Source: Thalassobius sp034670005 (GTDB lineage Bacteria > Pseudomonadota > Alphaproteobacteria > Rhodobacterales > Rhodobacteraceae). Taken from it: a stretch of 64,000 nucleotides of DNA. The stretch spans positions 1 to 64,000 of the forward strand of contig NZ_JAXMOH010000001.1 of the NCBI RefSeq assembly GCF_034670005.1, written 5' to 3'. Both the position numbers and the translations under genes were made by a program. Below the pieces are notes generated by a model that saw only the letters and a list, made by a program, of their open reading frames with translations, was not told the DNA's origin and made no database searches. Shown here piece by piece: positions 25,410 through 32,449 of the stretch; positions within the stretch are counted from its first letter, which is position 1, and the number at the start of each line of letters is the position of its first letter.

Positions 25410-26087
25410 ATGCAACTCTGGATTGGCCTGGGAAATCCGGGGGCGAAATACGCTGGCAACCGCCATAATATCGGGTTCATGGCGCTGGACAGGATCGCCG
25501 AAGATCACGGCTTTGCACCGTGGCGGACCAAATTTCAGGGCCAATTAAGCGAAGGCAAGCTGGGCCGCGAAAAGGTGATCCTGCTGAAACCGGAAACCTT
25601 CATGAACCTGTCCGGCCAGTCTGTCGGAGAAGCGATGCGGTTTTATAAACTCACCCCCGCCGACGTGATGGTGTTCCATGACGAGCTGGACCTGGCACCG
25701 GGCAAGTGCCGGGTGAAACAGGGCGGCGGCCATGCCGGTCATAACGGGCTGCGCTCGATCCATCAGCATATCGGAGCGGATTACGGAAGGGTGCGGCTGG
25801 GCATCGGCCATCCCGGCCACAAGGACCGGGTGGCAGGCTACGTGCTGTCGGACTTCGCCAAGGCAGATCAGAACTGGCTTGACGATCTGCTACGCGGGAT
25901 CAGCGACGGAGCGGCGGATCTGGCCGAGGGCGATAGTGGCCGGTTCCTGAACGCCGTCGCCTTGCGGGTGGCTCCGCCGCGCAGTTCCGGAGGGACCAAG
26001 GCGAAACCGGAACTGCCCACCAAGCCCTCCCCAGTGGCAGAAGACAGCCGCAGCCCGATGGAAAAGCTGATGGACAAGTTCAAGTGA
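25410..26087 (+). CDS. pth: Peptidyl-tRNA hydrolase
   Basis: A 225-residue Pth enzyme, which releases tRNA from peptidyl-tRNA that drops off the ribosome. Active-site features are GLGNPGAKYAGNRHNIGFMA at residue 6 (Asn and catalytic His), KPETFMNLSGQSV near 60, HDELDLAPG (Asp) and GGGHAGHNGLRSI. The end is a basic tail of about 30 residues beyond the usual fold (PRSSGGTKAKPELPTKPSP), seen in alphaproteobacterial members. The ATG at 25410 follows GAAGGAAC. rplY just upstream matches the common rplY-pth pairing, here broken by the opposite-strand methyltransferase gene. Confidence 0.95.
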   Translation: MQLWIGLGNPGAKYAGNRHNIGFMALDRIAEDHGFAPWRTKFQGQLSEGKLGREKVILLKPETFMNLSGQSVGEAMRFYKLTPADVMVFHDELDLAPGKCRVKQGGGHAGHNGLRSIHQHIGADYGRVRLGIGHPGHKDRVAGYVLSDFAKADQNWLDDLLRGISDGAADLAEGDSGRFLNAVALRVAPPRSSGGTKAKPELPTKPSPVAEDSRSPMEKLMDKFK

Positions 26088-26188
26088 GCCAAGTCAGAAA
26101 TTTTCAGACATAGGCCTGTCCTTTGTGTTTGCCACTATCTCAACTGGGCTCAGTCCCTTAGACTGGTGTCCGGAAAAGGAGCGCGCAC

Positions 26189-26566
26189 ATGGTCACCCCC
26201 TACCCGTCCGTCAATGTCCTCGGTACCGCATTGGAACCCTGTTCCCGCGACCCGATGACCGGCTACTTTCGCGATGGGCATTGCAACACCTGCGCCGAAG
26301 ACAGTGGCAGCCACACGGTCTGCGTCATCATGACCGCCGAATTTCTGGCCTTTTCGAAATATGTAGGCAACGACCTGACCACACCGATGCCGCAATACCA
26401 ATTTCCCGGGCTGAAACCGGGCGATAGTTGGTGCCTGTGCGCCGCACGCTTCTTGCAGGCGCATGACGAAGGCTGCGCGCCCTTGGTGCGGCTGGAAGCC
26501 ACCCATCAGGCTGCGCTGGACATGGTCCCACTCGATATTCTGGAAGTTTATCGCGCGCCGGAATGA
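26189..26566 (+). CDS. DUF2237 family protein
   Basis: A 125-residue small protein. It shows the family's pattern of conserved Cys and aromatic residues: NVLGTALEPCSRDPMTGYFRD, CNTCAEDSGSHTVCVIMT, EFLAFSKYVGNDLTTP and FPGLKPGDSWCLCAARF. The abundance of Cys (CNTC, CLC) hints at metal or redox chemistry, but the function of this widespread family is not established. Its last 19 bases overlap the convergent gene for the membrane LuxR-type regulator. Confidence 0.82.
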   Translation: MVTPYPSVNVLGTALEPCSRDPMTGYFRDGHCNTCAEDSGSHTVCVIMTAEFLAFSKYVGNDLTTPMPQYQFPGLKPGDSWCLCAARFLQAHDEGCAPLVRLEATHQAALDMVPLDILEVYRAPE

Positions 26567-27081
26567 CGTTCTTGCGCGGGGTCTACATCGACCCCGGGCA
26601 ATGCATCGGCCATCAGATCTTCGATGAACAGGCTTAATAGTTGTGATCGGTTCGCCACGCGCGCCTTGCGATAGATCGCGTTGGTCTGGGCCTTCACGGT
26701 TCCTTCCGAGGTGTTGCGCAGGCCAGAAATTTCAGCCGTGTTCAATCCCTTGATCGAAAACATCGCCACATCGCGTTCAGCTGGCGTCAAGGCCCAGGAA
26801 TCGAACTTTTCCTCCAGCAATTCCATAAAGGCCCCGGACGCCACCCGCAGCTGACCCCGCACCTGGCGGGCCTCGCTCCTACTGCGGAGTATTGCAACAG
26901 CGCCCAGCACCAAGCCCAAAAGCAGCCCCAGTGCGGCCCCGATTTCCAGCAATTCGCGGGTTTGCCAGGATATTGGGCTGCTGCGAAGGCCAAAAACCGT
27001 CAAGAGAATGTCGGATACAAAAAAGACCGCACAGACCGCCTGAATGGCGAATATCAGCGCAATGAAAGAGAAGCTTCGCAT
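26548..27081 (-). CDS. Membrane-anchored LuxR-type HTH regulator
   Basis: A 177-residue protein with two N-terminal membrane spans (about 7-29 and 45-66, the second GAALGLLLGLVLGAVAIL), a short linker and a C-terminal LuxR/GerE helix-turn-helix. The HTH reads LTPAERDVAMFSIKGLNTAEI followed by GTVKAQTNAIYRKARVANRSQLLSLF (shown in part: NTAEISGLRNTSEGTVKAQ). The recognition helix is the GTVKAQTNAIYRK segment. No receiver or ligand-binding domain is present, so DNA binding may be controlled from the membrane. It lies 12 bases after the PepSY-like gene on the same strand and probably shares its transcript. Confidence 0.8.
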   Translation of the reverse strand: MRSFSFIALIFAIQAVCAVFFVSDILLTVFGLRSSPISWQTRELLEIGAALGLLLGLVLGAVAILRSRSEARQVRGQLRVASGAFMELLEEKFDSWALTPAERDVAMFSIKGLNTAEISGLRNTSEGTVKAQTNAIYRKARVANRSQLLSLFIEDLMADALPGVDVDPAQERHSGAR

Positions 27082-27093
27082 CGGTCAGGCCCC

Positions 27094-27516
27094 TCAATCA
27101 CTATCGCCAGAGTCGCCAGCATCATCGCCGCCGGAATCATCACCGCCGTCATCGCCGGAATCGTCTCCTGAACCTTCACTGTCATCGGGGCTATCTGAAG
27201 TCCCACCGGATCCGCCGCCTGATCTCGCCCCTGGCTCCGGATGAGCCAATAGCATTGGCCCTGTGGCGTCATCGCTGCGCCAAAAATCACGCAGGATTTC
27301 CCCCGTTCGGGGATTGATGATGATCTCACGCTGTTCATTTTCCCTCTTGGCGAGGATTCGGGTTCTGCCAAGCCATGTGCGGCTCACTGCAATCTGATCG
27401 TAGCCTTGCTGTTTCAACTGGAAAACGATGCTGTCGCGATTCTGACCTGCCGCTGCGGGCAGCGCGGCCAGCGTCATCGCGGTCATCAGAAGGAGCAGGC
27501 GAATTTTTTTGAACAT
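27094..27516 (-). CDS. Secreted PepSY-like protein with Gly/Ser/Asp-rich tail
   Basis: A 140-residue protein: signal peptide (about 1-23, IRLLLLMTAMTLAALPAAAG), a PepSY-like unit (DSIVFQLKQQGYDQIAVSRT then LGRTRILA and REIIINPRTGEILRDFW) and a C-terminal tail of about 45 residues composed almost entirely of Gly, Ser, Asp and Glu. The PepSY-like fold is often a binding or inhibitory module of exported proteins. The acidic tail could bind calcium or stay disordered. It lies between the low-complexity protein gene and the membrane LuxR gene, all on the minus strand. Confidence 0.68.
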   Translation of the reverse strand: MFKKIRLLLLMTAMTLAALPAAAGQNRDSIVFQLKQQGYDQIAVSRTWLGRTRILAKRENEQREIIINPRTGEILRDFWRSDDATGPMLLAHPEPGARSGGGSGGTSDSPDDSEGSGDDSGDDGGDDSGGDDAGDSGDSD

Positions 27517-27603
27517 GTCATGGACCTAGGCAGAAATTGGACTGCCCCGTCAAGCAGGGCAGCCGATTGTCATCCAATTATTGGCAAATGGGAACGCGAC
27601 CGA

Positions 27604-28131
27604 TCAGTCGTCACCGCCTTGGCCGCCGTCACCGTTACCGCCACTATCGCCTTCACCGTTGCCGCCGTGGTCGCCTTCGCCGTTGCCGCCATGGTCGCCT
27701 TCGCCATTACCGCCCTGGTCGCCTTCGCCGTTACCGCCATGGTCGCTTTCGCCGTTACCGCCATGGTCGCTTTCTCCGTTGTCGCCTCCGCCGTTGCCGC
27801 CGTGGTCGCTTTCTCCATTGTCGCCTCCGCCGTTACCGCCGTGGTCGCCTTCTCCGTTGCCATTGCCGCCGTGGTCGCCATTGGCATCATCTTGGCCACC
27901 CCAAGCGTTGTCAGGATCGCGAGGATCATAGTTCCGGTCATTCAGGCGGTTTGACGCTTCCTGATAAGATGTACCTGCAAAGCTGTCCGCCTTGCCCGAA
28001 TGGGTCAGCCCGGCCTCAAGATGAGCGACATAGTTTGCAACAACGCGGCCAATCGCGTTTTCTGATTGACGCGCTGCTGCCGGGTTGCTGATCATGAGAA
28101 CCGTTGCTGCCAGAGGGATAAGTACTTTCAT
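27604..28131 (-). CDS. Secreted low-complexity protein with GEGDHGGN-type repeats
   Basis: A 175-residue protein starting MKVLIPLAATVLMISNPAAA, a clear signal peptide. A unique region follows (about 22-85: NAIGRVVANYVAHLEAGL, SYQEASNRLNDRNYDPRDPDN), then a C-terminal region of about 85 residues built from eight octapeptide units of type GEGDHGGN or GESDHGGN with two GGGDN inserts. The composition (Gly, Asp, His, Asn) suits metal binding or a flexible extracellular matrix role; this is inference. The ATG at 28131 is preferred to the upstream frame because it gives the signal peptide. A perfect inverted repeat lies 150 bases upstream. Confidence 0.68.
   Translation of the reverse strand: MKVLIPLAATVLMISNPAAARQSENAIGRVVANYVAHLEAGLTHSGKADSFAGTSYQEASNRLNDRNYDPRDPDNAWGGQDDANGDHGGNGNGEGDHGGNGGGDNGESDHGGNGGGDNGESDHGGNGESDHGGNGEGDQGGNGEGDHGGNGEGDHGGNGEGDSGGNGDGGQGGDD
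27634..27855. repeat. 24-bp tandem repeats coding the Gly/Asp/His array
   Basis: Eight near-identical 24-base units, with two 15-base inserts, code the GEGDHGGN-type octapeptides. Unit-to-unit identity is high (for example GCCGCCATGGTCGC recurs), so the copy number may vary between strains by slippage. This is a protein repeat, not a CRISPR array. Confidence 0.75.
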
Positions 28132-28613
28132 GGGTCTGTCTCCTAGTTTGCGTGTTGCGTATTTGCGTTTGCTATTTGGCTTGTGGCCGAAACCCCGGCG
28201 GGGGACTGTGCCGCGACCGGTGTGAAGACAGGAAACACCCAGCGGCGCCAAATCGGCCATTCCACCCAGGTTCATGTTGCTGAAATAAACCTTGGTTTAT
28301 TATTATATATTTTAATTACAGATAGTTAGAAGAATTTTCTTTTGCCTAAACCATGCAGATCCACATCCGGGTGATGGTAATTAAACCAGAGTTTACCGGG
28401 CGCGTGCGCAGCCAAACCTGAATGCAACGCCGATCTTGAAAAAGACCTGAACCTGATTCTGTCATTACTAGGCCCAAGAAAGGATCAGCCCGATCCAAAG
28501 AACCGACTGGCGGCAAAACTCCCCTAGGCCATCTTGCCCAAAGATCCGCCAAACAGAAACGAGACAATCATATCACCGGGGAATTAAGCCGTTTCGAAAC
28601 AGCCTTAAGCTTG
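28132..28613. other. Intergenic region upstream of the low-complexity protein gene
   Basis: This 482-base region contains no supported gene. It includes an AT-rich stretch (about 28283-28345) with the perfect inverted repeat at 28284-28301, and a second weaker repeat of the same half-site, TAAAC-CAGA-GTTTA, at about 28383-28396. It is the probable control region for the low-complexity/PepSY-like/LuxR cluster. Frames on the minus strand here do not look like protein. Confidence 0.5.
28284..28301. promoter_or_regulatory. Perfect inverted repeat, candidate operator
   Basis: AATAAACC-TT-GGTTTATT is an exact 8-bp inverted repeat with a 2-base centre. It lies about 150 bases before the start of the low-complexity secreted protein gene, in an AT-rich tract. 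An 18-base dyad of this form is a plausible dimer binding site, possibly for the membrane LuxR-type regulator of the same cluster. Confidence 0.45.
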
Positions 28614-29258
28614 TTAGCCCTCTGCGCCAGACAATTGCTGTAGAATTGACGCATAATTCGCAGCACCTTGTGCGCCAACGACCAGATGCTTTTTGTCGAA
28701 CACCATTGCGGGCACGCCGGTGACACCACGCGAAGTCCAGAATTGCTGCTTGGCGCGGACGTCAGCAGCGTAATCGTTGCCTTGCAAAATTTCCAACGCC
28801 CGATCCCGATCCAGCCCGACGCCTGCCGCGACATTGGCCATCGCATCGGCATCGTTCATGGTCTTGTTGTCGGAAAAATACGCCTCGAGCAGCGCCAGCT
28901 TCAAGGCGCTGCCAAGCTGTGCCTGTTCGGCCCAATGGATCATCCGGTGCAGCGCAAAGGTATTATAGATGCGCTTATCCTCGCTAAAAACGATCCGCGC
29001 GCCCAGCTCTTCCCCGATGGCCTTCAGCCGCTCACGCGCCTCCACGCTCTGTTGCTCAGTCGCGCCATATTTGCGCTTCATATGATCCCGAATATTTTCG
29101 CCTTCGGACGCCATGTCGGGATTAAGTTCGAACGGGTGCCAATGGATGTCCGCGTCAATCCCTGTCTGCTGCTGCGCCAGCCGCAGTTGATGATAACCGA
29201 CAAAGCACCAGGGGCACATGACATCGGAAACAATATCGACGCGAATAGGGTCAGCCAT
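28614..29258 (-). CDS. DsbA-family thiol oxidoreductase (FrnE-like)
   Basis: A 214-residue cytoplasmic member of the DsbA/FrnE family. The active site is CPWC near residue 15 (IVSDVMCPWCFVGYHQL). The thioredoxin fold is interrupted by the usual helical insert, and the cis-Pro loop is RGVTGVPAMVFDKKHLVVGAQ (shown: GVTGVPAMVFDKKHL). There is no signal peptide, so a periplasmic disulfide role is unlikely; cytoplasmic peptide isomerisation or redox stress is more probable. It is 18 bases downstream of trpB and may be co-transcribed with it. Confidence 0.87.
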   Translation of the reverse strand: MADPIRVDIVSDVMCPWCFVGYHQLRLAQQQTGIDADIHWHPFELNPDMASEGENIRDHMKRKYGATEQQSVEARERLKAIGEELGARIVFSEDKRIYNTFALHRMIHWAEQAQLGSALKLALLEAYFSDNKTMNDADAMANVAAGVGLDRDRALEILQGNDYAADVRAKQQFWTSRGVTGVPAMVFDKKHLVVGAQGAANYASILQQLSGAEG

Positions 29259-29276
29259 GCCGGTTCTCCCAAAAGG

Positions 29277-30518
29277 TCAGCGCCCTACCTCACCAACGAT
29301 ATCGATGCCCAGATGGCGCGCCACGGTAAAAATATCCTTGTCGCCGCGCCCGCACATATTCATCACCATGATATGGTCACTGGGCAGGTCCGGCGCGATC
29401 TTTGTCACATGGGCCAGCGCATGGCAGGGTTCCAACGCCGGGATGATGCCTTCGGTCGAGCAGCTCAGCTTGAACGCCTCCAGCGCCTCGGCATCGGTGA
29501 TCGAAACATATTCAGCCCGTCCGGTATCGTGCAGCCAGCTGTGTTCCGGCCCGATACCAGGGTAATCAAGACCGGCAGAGATCGAATAGCCTTCGAGGAT
29601 CTGGCCATCGTCATCCTGTAACAGATAGGTTCGGTTGCCATGCAACACGCCGGGTCGCCCACCAGTCAGCGACGCGCAATGTTCCATTTTTTCATTCACG
29701 CCTTTGCCACCGGCCTCGACCCCTATGATGCGCACTGATTTGTCATCGAGGAACGGATAGAACAGCCCCATCGCGTTCGAACCACCGCCAATGGCGGCGA
29801 TCACGGAATCGGGCAGGCGGCCTTCGCCTTCCTGTTCTTCCAGCTGCCAGCGCACTTCCTTGCCGATGATCGACTGAAAATCGCGCACCATCGCCGGATA
29901 GGGATGCGGCCCGGCCACCGTGCCAATGCAATAGAACGTATCGCGCACATTGGTCACCCAGTCGCGCAGCGCATCGTTCATCGCGTCTTTCAGAGTGCCG
30001 CGCCCCGACGTCACCGAAATCACCTCGGCGCCCAGAAGCTGCATCCGGAACACATTGGGTTTTTGCCGTTCAACATCATGCGCACCCATATAGACGACGC
30101 ATTTCAGGCCAAATTTGGCGCAAACCGTTGCGGTGGCGACGCCATGTTGACCGGCCCCGGTTTCGGCAATGATCCGGGTCTTGCCCATCCGGCGGGCCAG
30201 CAGGATCTGACCCAGAACATTGTTGATCTTATGCGCACCGGTATGGTTCAGCTCGTCCCGCTTAAGATAGATTTTCGCGCCGCCCAGATGCTTGGTCAGC
30301 CCTTCGGCGTAATACAGCGGCGAGGGACGGCCAACATAGTTTTTCCACAGGTCATCCATCTCGGCCCAGAATTCGGCGTCGGTCTTCGCCTTTTCGTATT
30401 CTTCTTCCAACGACAGGATCAGCGGCATCAGCGTTTCAGAAACGAAACGCCCGCCGAAATCACCAAAACGACCCTTTTCATCAGGGCCGGTCATGAAGCT
30501 GTTGAAAAAATCGGTCAT
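29277..30518 (-). CDS. trpB: Tryptophan synthase beta subunit
   Basis: A 413-residue PLP enzyme that condenses indole with serine to give tryptophan. The PLP-binding Lys is in LNHTGAHKINNVLGQ near residue 95. The phosphate-binding GGGSNAMGLFYPF is near 240, and EPCHALAHVT and CGRGDKDIF follow toward the end. The start (FGDFGGRFVSETLMPLI) is typical. It lies downstream of trpF, with a 240-base gap that has no gene, and upstream of the FrnE-like gene. Its partner trpA is 9 kb away on the plus strand. Confidence 0.96.
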   Translation of the reverse strand: MTDFFNSFMTGPDEKGRFGDFGGRFVSETLMPLILSLEEEYEKAKTDAEFWAEMDDLWKNYVGRPSPLYYAEGLTKHLGGAKIYLKRDELNHTGAHKINNVLGQILLARRMGKTRIIAETGAGQHGVATATVCAKFGLKCVVYMGAHDVERQKPNVFRMQLLGAEVISVTSGRGTLKDAMNDALRDWVTNVRDTFYCIGTVAGPHPYPAMVRDFQSIIGKEVRWQLEEQEGEGRLPDSVIAAIGGGSNAMGLFYPFLDDKSVRIIGVEAGGKGVNEKMEHCASLTGGRPGVLHGNRTYLLQDDDGQILEGYSISAGLDYPGIGPEHSWLHDTGRAEYVSITDAEALEAFKLSCSTEGIIPALEPCHALAHVTKIAPDLPSDHIMVMNMCGRGDKDIFTVARHLGIDIVGEVGR

Positions 30519-30758
30519 CGGGTGCGCCCTATATTTGTATCGGCATCTTCATACTGGCTTCGCTACGCGAAGGAAATGCCCGGGTGTAAATTTAACCCGT
30601 CGTTGCCCGATCTCAACCTTGCAGGAAAAGACAGGCTGAACAGCCAATGACGATAGGGATGTTCATTTGGTCGCCGACATTCAGACCTGTTTCTTAGGGC
30701 CAAGTACTTATGAATTGGGGTGTCGAAATCCAGAAGGTGTCAGGCTAAAACGGGACTT

Positions 30759-31403
30759 TCATGCCTGCGCCGCAGCCACGAAGGCTTCGATCAGCTCCAG
30801 ATCTTTCACCCCCGGCGCAGTTTCCACGCCTGAACTGACATCGACCTGCCGTGCCCCGGTCAGATTGATCGCCCGGCCTACGTTTTCAGGCGTCAACCCA
30901 CCGGCCAGCATCCACGGGCAAGACCAGTATTTACGAACCACCAATTGCCAATCGAAGGGCAATCCCCGCCCTCCGGGCAGATCTGCCCCTTTCGGCGCCT
31001 TGGCATCAATCAATATCTGATCAGCGACCCCGGTATAGAGGTCGATCGCAGCGACGTCGTCCTTGGTCGCGATGCCCACAGCCTTCATCACCGGCAGACC
31101 GTAGCGCGCCTTGATCTCGGCCACTCTCTCGGGGCTTTCAGACCCGTGTAACTGCCACATGTCGATGGCGACGCGTTCATTGATCGCGTCCAGAGCCGCA
31201 TCGTCCGCATCCACCACCAAAGCAACCTTGGCCAGCCCCACTGGTGCCGCCCAAGCCAATTCGCGGGCTTCGTCCAGAGTAACACAGCGAGGAGATTTCG
31301 GGAAAAACACCAATCCGATATAAGCCGCCCCAGCGCGGGCCGCAGCCTCTACCTCTTCAGGCCGTTTGAGCCCGCAGATCTTTACTTTCACATCGGATGG
31401 CAT
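30759..31403 (-). CDS. trpF: Phosphoribosylanthranilate isomerase
   Basis: A 214-residue TIM-barrel isomerase of the tryptophan pathway. The catalytic Cys is in VKICGLKRPEEV near residue 8. The phosphate-binding region includes MLAGGLTPENVGRAI, and the end has VDVSSGVETAPGVKD. The ATG at 31403 starts immediately before the first strand and is preferred to the longer frame. It is close to a lapA-like gene, 4 bases downstream of its stop, and precedes trpB on the same strand. Confidence 0.94.
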   Translation of the reverse strand: MPSDVKVKICGLKRPEEVEAAARAGAAYIGLVFFPKSPRCVTLDEARELAWAAPVGLAKVALVVDADDAALDAINERVAIDMWQLHGSESPERVAEIKARYGLPVMKAVGIATKDDVAAIDLYTGVADQILIDAKAPKGADLPGGRGLPFDWQLVVRKYWSCPWMLAGGLTPENVGRAINLTGARQVDVSSGVETAPGVKDLELIEAFVAAAQA

Positions 31404-31407
31404 TTTG

Positions 31408-31764
31408 TCAGGACGCTTCGTCCAGCAGAGCCAGAACTTCGTCTTTCTGTTCGGCAGTGTCGGCGCGGCGTTTTTCCCGCTTAAGCTGACGCTCCAGATC
31501 ATGCACTTCGCGCGCCTTACGGCTTGCTTCAGCACGGTGTTTGTATTCGCGCATCCATTCCCAGACGAAGCCGATCAGCAACCCGGCAATGATACCGCCA
31601 AAGATCAACACGAAAAGCGGCAAGTCGATCCGATAGGACAGCCCTGTCAGCTCGGCCAGGGCGTCGGGCAGAAGGGCCAGCGAAACAGAGCCACGATTGG
31701 CCAGAGCGATAGAGACCAGAACAATGCCCAGACAGGCAAGAAAGGCATAACGAATATAGCGCAT
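31408..31764 (-). CDS. LapA-like (DUF1049) inner-membrane protein
   Basis: A 118-residue protein with two membrane spans (about 5-23 and 48-68, the second LPLFVLIFGGIIAGLLIGFVW) and a C-terminal charged coiled coil (about 75-112, KAREVHDLERQLKREKRR). This matches the DUF1049/LapA family, which includes the E. coli lipopolysaccharide assembly protein A involved in LPS level control. The position between ihfB and trpF is typical in Rhodobacteraceae. It overlaps none and is 7 bases from ihfB. Confidence 0.82.
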   Translation of the reverse strand: MRYIRYAFLACLGIVLVSIALANRGSVSLALLPDALAELTGLSYRIDLPLFVLIFGGIIAGLLIGFVWEWMREYKHRAEASRKAREVHDLERQLKREKRRADTAEQKDEVLALLDEAS

Positions 31765-31771
31765 CGGCGAT

Positions 31772-32053
31772 TTACTTCCCGTTCAGTCGGTCACGCAGCA
31801 GCTTCCCGGTCTTGAAGAAAGGCACGTGCTTTTCTTCAACCTCGACCGATTCACCGGTGCGTGGGTTTCGCCCGGTTCTAGCATCCCGTTTCTTGACAGA
31901 AAACGCGCCGAAACCACGCAGCTCAACCCGATCGCCACGCGCCATAGCGCCGGTGATTTCATCGAAAATTGTATTTACGATTCTCTCGACATCGCGCTGG
32001 AAGAGATGTGGATTTTCGTCAGCGATTTTCTGGATCAGCTCGGATCGGATCAT
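31772..32053 (-). CDS. ihfB: Integration host factor beta subunit
   Basis: A 93-residue HU/IHF-family DNA-bending protein: MIRSELIQKIADENPHLFQ at the start, the flank RGFGAFSVKKRDARTGRNPR with the DNA-intercalating Pro-containing arm (RNPRTGESVEV), and a KTGKLLRDRLN end. IHF-beta pairs with IHF-alpha to bend DNA at specific sites. The typical rpsA-ihfB neighbourhood supports the beta assignment. A GGGGGAGA ribosome binding site precedes the ATG. Confidence 0.95.
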   Translation of the reverse strand: MIRSELIQKIADENPHLFQRDVERIVNTIFDEITGAMARGDRVELRGFGAFSVKKRDARTGRNPRTGESVEVEEKHVPFFKTGKLLRDRLNGK

Positions 32054-32449
32054 CGATTATCTCTCCCCCGTCATATGACTTGGTTCTTATTACCGCATTT
32101 TGACTGACTATAGGAAGAAAGACTGCGGGCGCAAACAAGCAGTTGATTGAAAATAATTGAATCGGTGGGTTTTTCGCCCTGCACCCCCAATTTTAAGCCC
32201 ATTTCCGCCCAAATTCCCAACATCGCCGTTAACAGTTCCGCTATGCGGTCATCCCGCCAAGCGACCGGGCCATCACCGCTGCACCGCAGAGAAGCCATTG
32301 ATTCGGCAATAAAATCGCAATTCGGCACCGACAAAACCCAAAGCCGACCGCCCCGATTACACGCAAATCATACCCTTTTAGACGCAAAAAGGCCCCGCTA
32401 CTTTGCAGTTGCGGGGCCCTGTTTTCACTTAAGTCCAATCTCGATGAGA
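32054..32449. other. Intergenic region between rpsA and ihfB
   Basis: The 396 bases contain the rpsA terminator (32386-32418) near one end and presumably the ihfB promoter nearer 32100 (minus-strand TATAGT at 32112-32107). A frame of 87 codons on the minus strand is not protein-like. No RNA gene was recognised. Confidence 0.45.
32386..32418 (-). terminator. Intrinsic terminator of rpsA
   Basis: On the minus strand GGCCCCGC (32418-32411) pairs with GCGGGGCC (32398-32391) across a 12-base loop, followed by five T. It lies 31 bases after the rpsA stop. Confidence 0.85.

Noticed and set aside
27634..27855. CRISPR-like regular spacing of repeats
   Set aside because: Units are contiguous, without unique spacers, and encode a peptide repeat in one frame.
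27570..27954. Alternating Val/Ala/Ala-rich and Pro/Leu/Ser-rich frames on the plus strand
   Set aside because: They are antisense shadows of the low-complexity Gly/Asp repeat gene on the minus strand; periodic DNA keeps all six frames open.
28323..28345. TTAGAA near 28324 as a second ICE box
   Set aside because: The other half-site is TTTTCT rather than TTCTAA, so the dyad fails.
28346..28567. A 73-codon minus-strand frame between the low-complexity and frnE-like genes
   Set aside because: No ribosome binding site, no family and a composition like noncoding sequence.
30519..30758. A trp leader peptide or attenuator before trpB
   Set aside because: There is a small CTTCGC/GCGAAG stem but no Trp-rich leader frame or terminator pair.
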